A stretch of DNA of 64,000 nt. Origin: Pyronema omphalodes. Lineage: Eukaryota > Ascomycota > Pezizomycetes > Pezizales > Pyronemataceae. The notes beneath the pieces are model-generated. The model had not been told where the DNA came from. It was given only the letters and a program-made list of their open reading frames with translations, and ran no database searches. The stretch's first letter is position 1, and every line of letters begins with the position of its first letter. Positions 40,701 to 53,400 of this stretch are shown piece by piece. Position numbers and translations under genes: made by a program. The DNA is taken from the NCBI GenBank assembly GCA_024516155.1, contig JAJJXM010000001.1:558001-622000 (forward strand). The letters are read 5' to 3'.

Positions 40701-43700
40701 GCTATCATTCGGAGGCTATCACCTCTGGTCTCTAGTATGCATAATTAGCTCCCCCTAGCGCCGTCTGAAAAGTTTTTTACGCTAAAACTAAGGAGTTCCC
40801 ACCTGGCCCTAAAACTTTTCAAAACTTTCAGGAGCGAACCAAGAGAAGTATAGTGTATGCACTCTAATGCGTGAGGACCGCTACCAACACCAATTAAGTA
40901 TGAATAAGGTCGGAGTGAGGTCTAGAAAGCACTCAGAACGCTGGGCGATACCGACATCGTCACCATATGCTGTCTGCCTGCTGCGCATCGCGCGCATCTC
41001 GTTCATCAAAGCTCGACATTGCTGCTGCTGCTCTTATAGAGTATGATAATGTAGCAACTCAATCGTGACGATTCCAGCTCCCTACAAAGCGAGAGCATCG
41101 TACACTGTGGTTTGCAGCGGCAGTGTTTGCAGCGACACATGATGCTCGCGCTGCCTCACGCTAATATGCGGCTCTTTCTCTCGCCAAAATTCAACTCCGT
41201 AAACTTCGCAAAACTCACCACTCCGCACACTTCGGGATTCCTTAGTAAATTACGCCAAGACCATGCTACCAGCTTTTAGTGTCAGGTTGCCGAACCTACT
41301 TAATATTTGGGTTGTTAGTTCATCACATGTTCCGTGGCAACTTTGAGCTAGCTGGATGTTGAAGTTTGGGGCCCAAGAGCGCCTTTCCCGTAACGATCTT
41401 CCTTGATACCTCAGGAAAAACATTTTGGCCAGTTTCTTTCGTAATACAGCAAGTTATGGTTAGAGTTAAATTTAATGCCCCGATAGATCGTGGCTATGTC
41501 GGAGCTCAATAATGGTTAGATTCACTCAGCCAATCTCCAACCATACTTCACATACATTATATATCCTCACTCGATTTCAGACAAAAATCACCTACAATAT
41601 CATAGCCCCTCTCCATATCAAACACAATTTTGATAGCAATACTCTGCAAAATTCACGGACTATCCAAGCCAGCGATCTCGTATGAAATGACGCTGTTTGT
41701 TAAGTTAGACAGCCTGTGAGCCGTGCATAAAGGCTTGATACTCTAATGCTTGAAAGTATCCGTGCGTAGTCTCTAGCTCCATGACATCTTAAGATTTCGT
41801 ATATTAAGGGCCAAAATACCCCACCATAATGCTTGGCTTTTGTAATTGCTTGGCTATTGGGTCTCATAGATAGATCATGTTGAAGCTCACAAAGGAAATA
41901 ACTCACCGGGGCGATCGTGATGAATGAAAAGTCCTTTTGTTCTAAATGAGGAGATATGGCGAACAACATGTATATAGTAGAAAGAAATATCGAAGGGCAT
42001 ATTCAGACTTCAGAACATAGCAAACAAAGGAACAGTGCAAACCCATGCGGTTTGTGCCTTGAAACTGAGCACAATGATTGCGTACAATTGACGTGCAAAC
42101 ATACGTGCACCTGCATTGAATATCACTCGTGTTTGGATATGTATCTTTGCGCGGTTCCACAACATGTCTGTCTCAGAGATCAAAGCTGATAAATATCAAA
42201 ACCAATCAAATTGAATATATGCATAACCATGGCTAGGGCTGAAAATATTTCTGCAAACGAACACATGAGCCATAGGACTCGTGAAATATGACAACGTGTC
42301 GAGGCCGTGTCTCGTTTTTCTTGTGCATCGAGAACTTTTGTCATCTATAGGGCTGAATATTTTTAAGCTTATTATCTGATTGCATACATATGGCTTTTAT
42401 ATATGACATCTGACCTTAAACATCCATGATGACCGCATACAGATTGGTCCAGAATTATCAACAGTTGAATTCCAATTATATGTAAAAGCAAGTTTTCAGC
42501 ATCAAATCGAGTGGAAAATAAGCGCTAGATTGGAATGTGACGATAGTTGAGATATATATATCGGCAAGTCTTTCCAATAATCGGATTCAGTTTGTTTCGG
42601 AAGAACTTGGCCTACCGGTTTGATATTTCTGGACCAATAGGAGGAAGAATTCGTGAGCTGATTCTAGATAATGATGATGACTGAATCAGGCTTTGGCATC
42701 CTATGTACAGGAAAAACAAAAAGTTAAACTGAGCTTTGAGATTGAGCTTGTGGCCTAGATTTCCGAGTGATAGTTTATCTGCTAGCGAATTAAAGCTTAA
42801 AACTGTTTGTGTACTTCTGCTCAGCCACAACTGTCTCACAAACGTTTTTTTTAGGTAAACATGCTAAGATAAGACGGGTTTTTTCTTCATAGCCTCTAGA
42901 TTCCCCCCAGGTTTCCCCCAAGATTTTCCTAGGCTCTCCAACAAGATTTCTCTTGTGTTTATGACTCAGTTTTTTTCTCATAGCTTTTTAGTTTTTTCTC
43001 CACACTGCTAAGTTTGCGTATCCATGGATCTGTAATCCTACCCATTGGTAGCGCACTGCTAACGCGGTTTCCCCAGAAAGACTAGTGATCGTTACCGGTT
43101 TCCGTGCCCTTAAACATCTCGCCTAGGACATAGCTCGTAGAGCTTTGGGGATTGTGATAAGAAGAAAGAAAAGGGGAAAACGATGGTTTCTGAGATAGAG
43201 TTATTCAAACTCTGTGCTCAAAATGTGCTGAAATTTTTCAATTGTTTGGCTCTATTATGAATCAATATTACCCTGAGGATATGGGTTTCAAACTGCCGCG
43301 CTAGATATCGAGATCTTCAACTTGAACTCTACACAAAACAACACATTCATATCATCCAAGTTGAACTCGGATCCAATAGATAAAACAAGTGATGACCGAT
43401 ACGGTGTCCGGTGCTCCTTCTCCTCATGTTGAAGCCACCGCTACCGTTCGTGATGAAGCATGACTGTCATGAATCTTGATACCTTCAGAGTTACCATGTT
43501 CTGCGCATGTATGCAACTAAATTTCTAGCCTTACAACTCTGTACCTTAGTTTACGGCTAGTTTACGTAGTTTTTGCAGGACTGCGGAACCTTCCGACTTT
43601 GGGACTGGTGTCTTAAATTTTCTGCGAAATATCACCACCTTCTTTGTTCTGGATACCCTGTGTGACCAACCTCGAGCGCGTCCAACGCGATGCCTGTATG

Positions 43701-43995
43701 TAGTCTAGCCCAATTTGTCACATCCTCTGCAATAGATGCATGGGACTAGTCACGCAAAATAACAAACAAAGCTTGCTTTCAGGCATTCATTCTTAACTCG
43801 AGGCCACATCTTCACGCGTCCACTCAGTACCGGTAACGCGAACCTACGAGCCACAACCCTTTGCGCTCCAGCACACTCTTTTTTTTGGAGTCCCGAATCC
43901 AGTGACGACTCATTACCTGATCTCTCACGGCAGGAAAAACGCGTATTCCGTCGCGTCCTCACGATATTTACGACACTTAGACGCTGCCATTCAAT
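37785..43995. other. 6.2-kb gene-empty region between GYP5 and TOP2
   Basis: The first 1 kb should hold the GYP5 promoter and leader; a 163-codon frame at 38236–38727 (−) lies there without family resemblance. The rest has no recognisable gene, few microsatellites and many stops in all frames. A short palindrome lies near 40768–40830. The last few hundred bases serve as TOP2 promoter. Confidence 0.5.
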
Positions 43996-46900
43996 ATGTC
44001 CGACTCTGGCTCTGACTTTGGTGTTAGCGATGTGTCTATGTTTGAGGAACCTGTGGTATGTGCATATCACTTAATACGCTCTGACCTCGAGTTTATGGGT
44101 GCTGACTACCACTGCAGAAGGCAAAGAAGGCCGCCCCGGCTAAGAAAGCCCCCGCACCAAAGAAGACCGCCGCCGCAAAGCCAGCAACAAAAAAGCGTCC
44201 CGCAAGCCTCAGTGACGATGAGGCAGACTCAGCAACAAAGAAGCCGAAGAAGGCACCGGCAAAGCCCCGGGCTCCGAAAGCCAAGCCCGCCGCTAAGGAA
44301 GATGAGGACATGCTGGATATTGAAGATGAGGTGATGGAGGAGTTGGGACAGGCTGCCGGGTCCAATAAGGCATCGGACAAGTACCAGAGGGTAAGTTAAG
44401 GGTGATAGTATTAATTTTGATGAGAAAGGTTACTGACAAGTAGTGCAGCTCACACAATTGGAGCACATTCTAAAACGTCCGGATACCTATATCGGATCGG
44501 TCGAGCCTACGGAGAAGCAGATGTGGGCTTTTGACTCGGAAACGGAAATGATGGTTTTGAAGAACATTACCATGGTTCCTGGTCTATACAAGATTTTCGA
44601 CGAAATCTTGGTGAACGCAGCGGATAACAAGATTCGTGACCCCAAGATGGACACCTTGAAGGTTACTATCGACAAAGAGAACAACGAGATTTCGGTGTTC
44701 AACAACGGAAAGGGTATTCCAATTGAGATTCACGACCGGGAGAAGATTTGGATTCCTGAGATGATTTTCGGTCACTTACTCACATCTTCTAACTACAACG
44801 ACGACGAGAAGAAAGTTGTCGGAGGTCGTAACGGATACGGAGCTAAGCTTTGTAACATTTTCTCAACGGAATTCACGCTAGAGACCGCCGACAAGAACTC
44901 CAAGAAAAAGTACAAGCAGACTTGGACAAATAACATGGGAAGCATAGGAAAGGCAAGTATCACAAGTAATTCAAAGGGAGAGGAGTACACCAAAATCACC
45001 TTCAAGCCGGATTTGAAGAAGTTCGGAATGGAGAGAATGGACGAGGATCTGGAATCTATTGTCAAAAGACGTGTTTACGACATGGCTGGTATGGATTATC
45101 ACTCGAAATTTTGGAAATATGCATATTCTGACGTCATTTTTGCATAGGTACCATCAAGAACGTTAAAGTTTTCCTTAATGGAAGCCGGATTACCAAGATC
45201 CGCAACTTCAAGCAGTATTGTGAGATGTATGTTAAAGCACTCAAGGAAGAAAACGCCGACAACGAGAAGTCGGAAATTATCCACGCCGTTGTCAATGACC
45301 GATGGGAAATCGCATTTGCAGTCAGCAATGGTAGTTTCCAACAGGTATCGTTCGTCAACAGTATTGCAACAACGTCCGGAGGTACGCACGTCAACCATGT
45401 CGCCGATCAGCTTTGTACCGCCTTGGAAGCCGCAATCAAGAAGAAGAACAAGACCGGTTCCCAGGTGAAGCCTGCTCAGATCAGAAACCACTTCTTCCTC
45501 TTCGTCAACTGTTTGATTGAGAACCCCGCTTTCACTTCGCAGACCAAGGAGCAGCTGACCACTAAGCAATCTGCTTTTGGTTCCAAGTGCCCCCTGCCTG
45601 ATGATTTTGTCAAGAAGGTTATCAAGACCGAGGTTATCAACAACATTGTCGAGTTCGCCAACATGAAGGCAGACAAGCAGTTGAAGACCGCCGATGGAAA
45701 GAAGCGTACCAGAATCTTCAACCCTAACTTGACTGATGCGAACAAGGCCGGTACTAAGATGAGTCAAGAGTGTGTTCTGATCTTGACTGAAGGTTTGTCA
45801 GCCTCTGGTATGGCAAGAACTGGTATCGCAGCAATTCAAGGTCACGATAGATACGGAGTTTTCCCCCTTCGTGGAAAGGTCCTCAACGTACGAGAAGCCT
45901 CCGTTGATCAGATATCCAAGAACGCCGAAATCACCCAGTTGAAGCAAATTCTTGGTCTTCAGCACAAGAAGGTCTATGAAAACACCAAAGACTTGCGTTA
46001 CGGTCACATCATGATCATGACCGATCAGGATCACGACGGTTCGCATATCAAAGGATTGTTGATTAACTTCTTCGACGCCCAGTTCCCCAGTTTATTGAAG
46101 ATCCCTGGATTCTTGATTGAGTTCATCACTCCCATCGTTAAGGTTTTCAAGGGAGATCCAAAGAACCCCAAGAAGGTCATCTCCTTCTTTACCATGCCTG
46201 AGTACGAGTACTGGAAAGAGAACAACACCGAGAGCGGATGGAATCACAAGTACTACAAAGGATTGGGTACTTCAGGTGATGAGGAGAGTGCGGAATACTT
46301 TATGGACCTTGACAAGCACATGAAGTATTTCCATACCATGGGCGACGACGGAAAGAAATTGATCGAGCTTGCTTTCTCCAAATCTAAAGCCGACGAGCGT
46401 AAGGAGTGGCTTCGCTCCTACCAGCCCGGAACTTACATGGACTACACCGTCGACAAAATTTCATACCCCGATTTCGTTAACAAGGAACTTATCTTGTTCA
46501 GTATAGCAGACTGTGCACGTTCCATTCCTTCAGTTGTCGACGGGTTGAAGCCTGGTCAGAGAAAGATCATGTACGGATCCTTCAAGCGTAACTTGAAAAA
46601 AGAAATCAAGGTCGCCCAATTGGCCGGATACATTTCTGAGCACACTGGATACCACCACGGAGAAGTTTCGTTGCAAAGCACAATTACCGCTATGGCTCAG
46701 TGTTTCGCTGGTGCTAACAACGTTAACTTATTGTTTCCTTCTGGTAACTTCGGTTCGCGTCTTCAGGGTGGTAAGGACGCTGCTAGCGCTCGTTATATTT
46801 TCACCTCCCTCTCAGGCTTCGCTAGAAAGGTTATCTCTCCTGCCGACGACCGTCTTTTGACCTACAACAACGAGGATGGTCTCCAGATCGAGCCTCAGTG

Positions 46901-49348
46901 GTACATTCCTGTTATTCCGATGATCTTGGTCAACGGTTCCGAAGGTATTGGTACAGGTAAGATTGATGTCTGATCCTAGCGTGATGCATGAACTATCACT
47001 AATACACTACAGGATGGTCGTCTAGCATTCCCTCTTACAACCCCGTAGACATTGTTGAGAACCTTCGTCGTTTAATGAGAGGTGAAGAGCTCGAGCCGAT
47101 GATTCCTTGGTACCGTGGCTGGACTGGACAGGTTGAGAAGCTCTCTGAGCACAAGTACAAATTCTCCGGAGTTGTCCGCCAGATTAGCGACACGCAGGTT
47201 GAGGTCACTGAGCTTCCCATCAAGATGTGGACTCAGAACTTTAAGGAGAAGCTTGAAGAGATTATCAAAGCAGAGAAGACTCCTTCTTTCATCAAGGATT
47301 ATGTCGACTACAACTCTCCTACCAAGGTCCACTTCATCATCACCATGGCCTCCGAGGCAGCCATGCAGCAGGCCCTTGCTGAGGGTCTAGAGAACAAGTT
47401 CAAGCTTACTAGCACTCTTACCACCACCAACTTGGTTGCTTTCGATCCCGAAGGAAGAATCAACCGTTATGACACTATTGATGACATAATGCGCGAATTC
47501 TACATCGTCCGTCTTAAGTTTTACCAAGAGCGCAAGAAGGTTCTCTTGAATGACATTGGAGAGGAGCTCAAGAAGATCTCCGCCCAGGCCCGTTTCATCC
47601 AAATGGTTATTAAGAAGGAGTTGATTGTCAGCGGAAGAAAGCGCAAGGACATCATCGCCCAGCTTCAGAAGCACAACTTCCCTACTTACTCCAAGAAGAA
47701 GGAGGCCGAGATTGCCGGACAGGTCGAGCCTATCGAGGATGCTGCTGAGGAGCCCGTCGATGACCCTACCGATGTCGGCGACGGGTACAACTACTTGCTT
47801 GGTATGGCTATTTGGTCGTTGACTGAGGAGCGTGCCAACAAGCTTCTTGAGGATGTTAAGAATAAGGAGATGGAGATTGACATCCTTACCCGCAAGTCTC
47901 CCAAGGACTTGTGGTCCACTGATCTCGATGAGTTCTTGGCCCAATGGGAGCATGAGCTTGAGCGCGACAAAGCGCGTGTTGAAAATGTTGCTCTTAAGGG
48001 CAAGGCTGCTGCTCGTAAGGCTATTAGAAAGAAGAAGGCCGACGACTCTGATGATGACTTCGAGGCCGCCTCCAAGAAGAAAAAAGCCCCTGCTAAGAAG
48101 CAGACAACGCTACCATTTATGGCTGCTGAAAAAGCGGTGAAGTCAGAGAAGGTAGACAAGAAGCCGGCAAGGACAGTGGTGAAGAAACCGGTGGTTATAG
48201 ATTCAGACAACGATGCTTTAGACGACGATGATTACGACATGATAGAAAAGATCGCACCGGCCAAAGCACCAGCACCAAAGCCTAAACCAGAGCCAAAGGT
48301 CGAGAAACCAGTGAATCTCGACGACGACGATTACGATATGGAGGCCATTAAGCCAGCATCGAAATCTGCATTACCAAAGCCTGCAGCTAAACCTGCCGCA
48401 AAGCCTGCACCAAAGCCTGTCGTAGACGATGACGACGACGGATTCGAGACCGCTGATGAGATTCCCGTTACCAATGGCAAGAAGACCGCCGTCGACAGCA
48501 ACGACGAATCCGACTTCGACATCCCCGCAGTCACCAAGAAAACCGCCGCCAAACCTGCCGCGAAGCCTGCCGCCAAAGCGAAACCTGCTGCAAAGCCGGC
48601 ATCTAAGCCGAAGCCCGCCCCCGAGGACGAGTCCATCTTTGACGTTGTTTCCGAGGAGGACTTGACCCCGAAGAAGCCTGTCGCTCGTACCAAGCGCGCA
48701 GCTGTCAAGAAGCCTATCCTCGACGACGAGTCAGAAGAGGAGGACATCGGCGATGTTTCCGCCCTCGTTAAGGGAGTTGGCGATGAGAGCACTGTTTCAT
48801 CCCGTACTCTCTTCTCAGCTAAGGCTTCTGCACCCAAGGCTCCTCCTAAGGCTGCTGCAAAACCTGCCGCGAAGCCCGCCGGAAAACCTACCGCTATCGT
48901 CCTTACCGATTCTGACGATGATATCCCCGTTAAGCCTACCGCGAAGAAGGCTGCGGCCCAGGACTTGTCTGATTTCGAGGACGATTCCGATATCCCAGCG
49001 AAAAAGCCAGCCGCAAAGAAAGCTGCTGCCCCACCTGCGAAAAAGGCCGCCCCGGCCAAGAAACCCGCGGCGAAACCAGCTACTAAGCCAGCTGCCAAAC
49101 CTAGAGCGAAGAAGATTATCGATAGCGATGATGAAGAATTAGACATCGACGCTACCGTGAATTCTTTGATTGATTCCGATCTCGACGATATCCCGATTAC
49201 TAAGAAGCCTGCGGCGAAGGCGGCTGCACCTGCAGCACGACCTGGAAGAGCTAGAGCCCCTGCGAAGAGCTATAAGATTGTAGACTCTGAAGATGAAGAG
49301 GAGGAGGATGATGGCAGCGATGATTATGGTGATGATGATGATGAGTGA
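43996..49348 (+). CDS. TOP2: DNA topoisomerase II
   Basis: Five exons (43996–44055, 44118–44390, 44449–45088, 45148–46956, 47013–49348) give 1705 residues. It passes one DNA duplex through another in the nucleus. Seen in order: a Lys/Ala-rich N-terminal extension (about 21–110); the GHKL ATPase with DEILVNAADN, GRNGYGAKLCNIFS and the TSQTKEQLTT loop; the TOPRIM domain with PLRGKVLNVREA and the metal-binding MTDQDHDGSH; catalytic Tyr874 in DAASARYIFTSL; the IGTGWSSSIP region split by intron 4; the coiled-coil gate; and a C-terminal domain of about 400 residues with KPAAKPAAK repeats and acidic serine-rich SDDD/SDDE clusters. Oddity: the TOPRIM motif EGDSA reads EGLSA (Leu541), and the following residues also diverge. 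Catalytic Glu539 and the Asp triad remain, so the enzyme should be active. Confidence 0.98.
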
Positions 49349-49878
49349 TGGAGAAAAAATTTAGCGTGATTTGATTGCTTGTTTGTTTTATGCTGAGGAA
49401 TATGCGGATATTTTAGTTTTGGGTTTCTCTCTTTTTTTTTGTATACACATTACTCTTTATTACTGGATGTATTACTGGTTAAAATAGATCATTTGGTCGC
49501 TTCTGGTTTACAAATACAGGAATTCTCGATGCACGACCCTAATCGCCGCAAAAGTGATTTTTCCCGTATTTACTAGTCCCCGGGGTCGTTATTATATCAT
49601 GAGATGAATAAGGAACTTGATTCTGCTCAATTACCGCATCGTAGTTGCACTCACGGCGCTTACATAGTGATATAATGATGCACCCAAAAGCCGCCGCGGC
49701 GGTGATTAATGTCGCCGCCGCTCTCTTCCATCCGGGCTTACTCAAACTCCTATCGTATTATTTCCACCTCATATGATAGATTTCCTTTACGATTTTGTTC
49801 CCCTGACACATTCAACACGACAACATCTTTCAAAGGTTGAGACAGTATTCCACCTCCATTTCCACTACTATGTGCTTA

Positions 49879-50132
49879 CTGGAGAGCTTCCCGTAAGGCT
49901 ACAAATAGCAACGCTTTTTTATTGCGTTTTATAACAACACACAATATCAACCGATCGATCTAAAAGTTATAGCTTTGGAATTACATGGTCAATAGGATCA
50001 GAGAAGCCCCCCCCCCCCCCCCCCCAATTGAAATAAATGAATTTGAAATAGTTTGTGGTAGTAATCTGCTGTAAAACGAAATAGAAAAATTGTTGCTATA
50101 GCGTTGTTATAGCTGTGCGGGAAGTTCTACTG
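49879..50132. mobile_element. MITE-like element A
   Basis: The left end CTGGAGAGCTTCCCGTA and the right end (reverse complement CAGTAGAACTTCCCGCA) form imperfect terminal inverted repeats. TA dinucleotides lie just outside at 49877–49878 and 50133–50134, as expected for Tc1/mariner-type insertion. The 254-bp element codes for nothing. A 19-base C run sits inside at 50007–50025. Confidence 0.6.
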
Positions 50133-50134
50133 TA

Positions 50135-50339
50135 GTAGAGGACTTCCCATCGCTCTATAGCAACGGATGGGAGAGCCTATTTCACCACGAAAATATATTT
50201 TCTATAGAACGTGAATAGTGCACTCGGATAGACGGGGACGTACCTACCCCCTGTTCTATTCGGATTTTCTACTGCTATCGCGTAGGTGAAATTGTGGTTG
50301 TTGCATCCACCCCGAATAGAGCGACGGGAAGTCCTCCAG
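50135..50339. mobile_element. MITE-like element B, head-to-tail with A
   Basis: The left end GTAGAGGACTTCCCATCG and the right end (reverse complement CTGGAGGACTTCCCGTCG) are inverted repeats. The match extends inward over CTCTAT. It is flanked by TA at 50133–50134, shared with element A, and 50340–50341. It is 205 bp and non-coding. The shared TA suggests one element inserted at the edge of the other. Confidence 0.6.
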
Positions 50340-50340
50340 T

Positions 50341-50419
50341 ATAGTTCAGGGTTATTATTATTATTGAATCATACGCTGACCGAGGCCTAAAAGGCCCGTG
50401 CAGGAATAGTTCAGGGTTA
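50341..50419. repeat. short direct repeat ATAGTTCAGGGTTA
   Basis: The 14-bp ATAGTTCAGGGTTA occurs at 50341–50354 and again at 50406–50419, immediately outside element B. It may be the scar of a local duplication. Confidence 0.6.
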
Positions 50420-53400
50420 GCCCTTGGTCAATCCTTAGCCAACTTAGGTTAAGAACGGCGACGGCGACGGCGACGGCAACGGAATCGGAGGATTACATAG
50501 TTCGGGGAATTCATGAACCTGCATATGTTAACCGTCCGATAAAGACATATCACTTTGCAAGTCATATTATTATGGAATATTCGGCCTTATTTGATTAGAG
50601 ATGTAAATGCGATATTTGTGTGTAATAATGTGATCTAGACTGTAGAGCTTCGAAATTCGAAATTCGAAATTTTATTAAGTTAGAACACCGATTCAAGGGT
50701 TCTGTGCGAATAATGCAGGGCAGAGAAAATGGGATCATATCACTTTCGGATTAATATTTGTACCTTCTTAGGACTCTGTTTGAAACGTCTTGCGCGATCT
50801 CAGTTACTAAAGGGAGGGGAGATAAACTCCTTAGAGTATAATCGGGAGGAATTCGATTTGCAATCAAAGTTATGACTGCGGCAAAAATCGAGCTGCGAGT
50901 CCGTGTGAGCGATTCAGTCTTGAGATCAGTTTTCATAAGGTTCAATCAAGATAATGATTGATAGGCATCGCGGCTTTACAGCTTTAGCCATTGGAAGGCT
51001 CGCGCAATCGTTCAATATCTCTATGCGTGTTACATATTCTCCGAAGTCTTGTCTCAGGAACGGCTCTAGGTATCACGATGCAATTACTATCAATGAAAGG
51101 ATGGTCTGACTTTTAGGTTAAGAAAGTGCATTAGAATTATCCGGTGATGACTCGCAAAAAAGGTGGACACTAAGTGACCGACGTCGAATGAAGAAGAAAT
51201 CGACGTCGGAAACTGAATATTAAGGTTGAGGATATTGGGCATGATGTTGCAATGCATCATGATGTTTTGGTTTGTAATTAACGAACAAGATGAACTATGC
51301 GGGTAGTAAACGCTACTGTCTCACTCCTAAACTTGTCATTATGTCAACCCGGGTTATGAAGCGTGCATGTGGATTGTAACCATGTCGCGCATATGACATG
51401 TTGGACAACATAAAAAAATGCCGGGTGTGGTTGGGCCGTAATTACGTCGAAACAAGGCTGTCATAGCCTCCTGTGTTGTATAATCTCATCTATTCTTCAA
51501 GCTTCAAACTATGTAGCCACGCTGCGTTAAACTTCAAGTGTGTACTATAAGATACCTGCAGATAAATAGTGATAAAATGTACCGATTTATTGAGGGATAT
51601 CAGTTGGTGTCAAATATACACATGTTCGCAGCTCAGTCTAATATCTGCAGCTAACTGAATTTTGTAAATGCATGTACATGTTGCGCATGTGCATTACTCG
51701 GGGAACGCGGGAAGCGAGGAGAAGAGGAGGAGAAAGGAAAGAATGCACTTGATTCACCTTTCTTCCTTTTTGTACATTCCGTCTCAGAAAACGCAGGGTG
51801 TCAACGCAGGGCAATTCTCCTCCACAATAAGCCAACTGGCTTCCGACTCCGATTACGTAGGTTGATTTGATTCCCCAAACAGAGATACGGCCAGAGAATG
51901 GTACCCCAAGTGATGTTTACCCTCGCCGCATGGATGTATGCTAGGTGTTGCGAGTTTATCACCTTTAATCGATTCCACCATCGATATTGTTGTAGTATCC
52001 CCCAATACGGGGTTTTGGCATTCAACAGACAGACATGGGTGTTGCCTACAGTTTCCTCTCAGAAATATTTGCAGCCGTCGTTTTAACTTGCTTGAGTTGG
52101 AAGCTTAAGCTTTCTTCTTCACAGGTGGCGGTGCAAGATTCATTTTAACTGACAAAGAACATCACGGCGAAAATATTTCCTATCACGGATGATCATGTGT
52201 ATGTCAGGGCCAGAAAATTTGTGTGAGGTCCTGTAGGAATTTGTGGCTGAAACAACCTCTATTCAGCCGAGGCTGAAGGGTTCTCGCCAGTTTTTTGCCC
52301 TTTTCTCCGCAATGTCCAGGCCTGAAGACGTACAGCCGTCAACAGTACACTTTACTGGCCCACTCGACCTCCTACACTTCTCCTTCCCTATTGTCAATCC
52401 GAGGGTCGGTGGGGTTCATGGGCCGGTGACGAGTGACCTTCCGGGAGCACACAGGCTCGCTTCCCCCACCAATAATCTAACGAATAATTTTCTTCACAGC
52501 CACGGCTCGGTCTCGTCTCCTCGTAATGCTGATTTAACTCACCCGGATTGCTGGTGTACATACAAAATCCAACCATCTTGTAGAAGTATGAATTTGATAT
52601 GGAAAAACATCATAGAATATGTAAAAGCATCGAGAGTAGCTGCATTACTTGCGTACTCAAATATGCATGGTAGATTATCATCCTTGATACATACCGGCTC
52701 GATTGACTTTTTTCGAATGAATATAAGCGTTTAGCATGTAAGATATATGTCAAGAACGGAGCCGGGAGAGCGTATTGGAAGAGAGGTGCAGGCACCGGGT
52801 GTTTTTGTTAATGTAGGAATGACATGACCGCATTATGATTTCATTAGCTCCGCATCACAACACCGCTATTGTACGGTTAGGCACTAGCTGTTTATACTAA
52901 AGCTTCTAGAAAAAAGATTCCTTATGCTGTACATAACTAACAGTTAACGTATCCGAGGGTACAGAATATTATGCGAACCCTAAGTACGTTTACGGTTAGA
53001 AAATGCATTACTTGGTACCTGGACTGTAGTGCAATTAATTGAGTTTCTGTAATACCAGCCTGTGCCTGGCTAGAACTAAGCCCCCAACCAATTAACAAAG
53101 GGATGTTATGGCTTGTTCGTAGGAGATTAACCTGAAAGCTCACGCTTTACCAGGCCGCCACCAAGCTATCCGGGCTAGTAATAAGATTCGAATTCGCAGA
53201 TTGAGTTACAGGTTTTCACTTAATTGAGCTCGGGGGAATAGTGTGATGAAACTCTGTGCCATCAAGAAGGGGCCGACCCTAGTTGTGTAGTGCTATAATT
53301 GTGAGAACAAGTTCGAACCCCAAGTCGGTGCTGCAGGAAGCTTGGTTTCCGGTCTTGTCCCAATAAAGGTTTACCCAGGGCTCAGTAAGTTCGCCTACCT

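Noticed and set aside
40595..40740. possible tRNA on minus strand (GTTCGAGTCC-like T-loop)
   Set aside because: T-stem and acceptor stem do not pair; no anticodon arm.
41956..42189. 77-codon Cys-rich plus-strand frame with ATG
   Set aside because: Nine or more Cys look tempting for a secreted small protein, but there is no signal peptide and no flanking exons could be supported.
48331..49146. 271-codon antisense frame opposite the TOP2 tail
   Set aside because: It is the shadow of Lys/Ala/Pro-rich codons; Ala/Ser-rich with no domain and fully inside a certain gene.
49539..49745. minus-strand frame with a hydrophobic segment (ATLITAAAAFGCIIISL)
   Set aside because: No ATG start in frame, and the Ala run comes from a GC-rich hairpin; an upstream exon could not be found.
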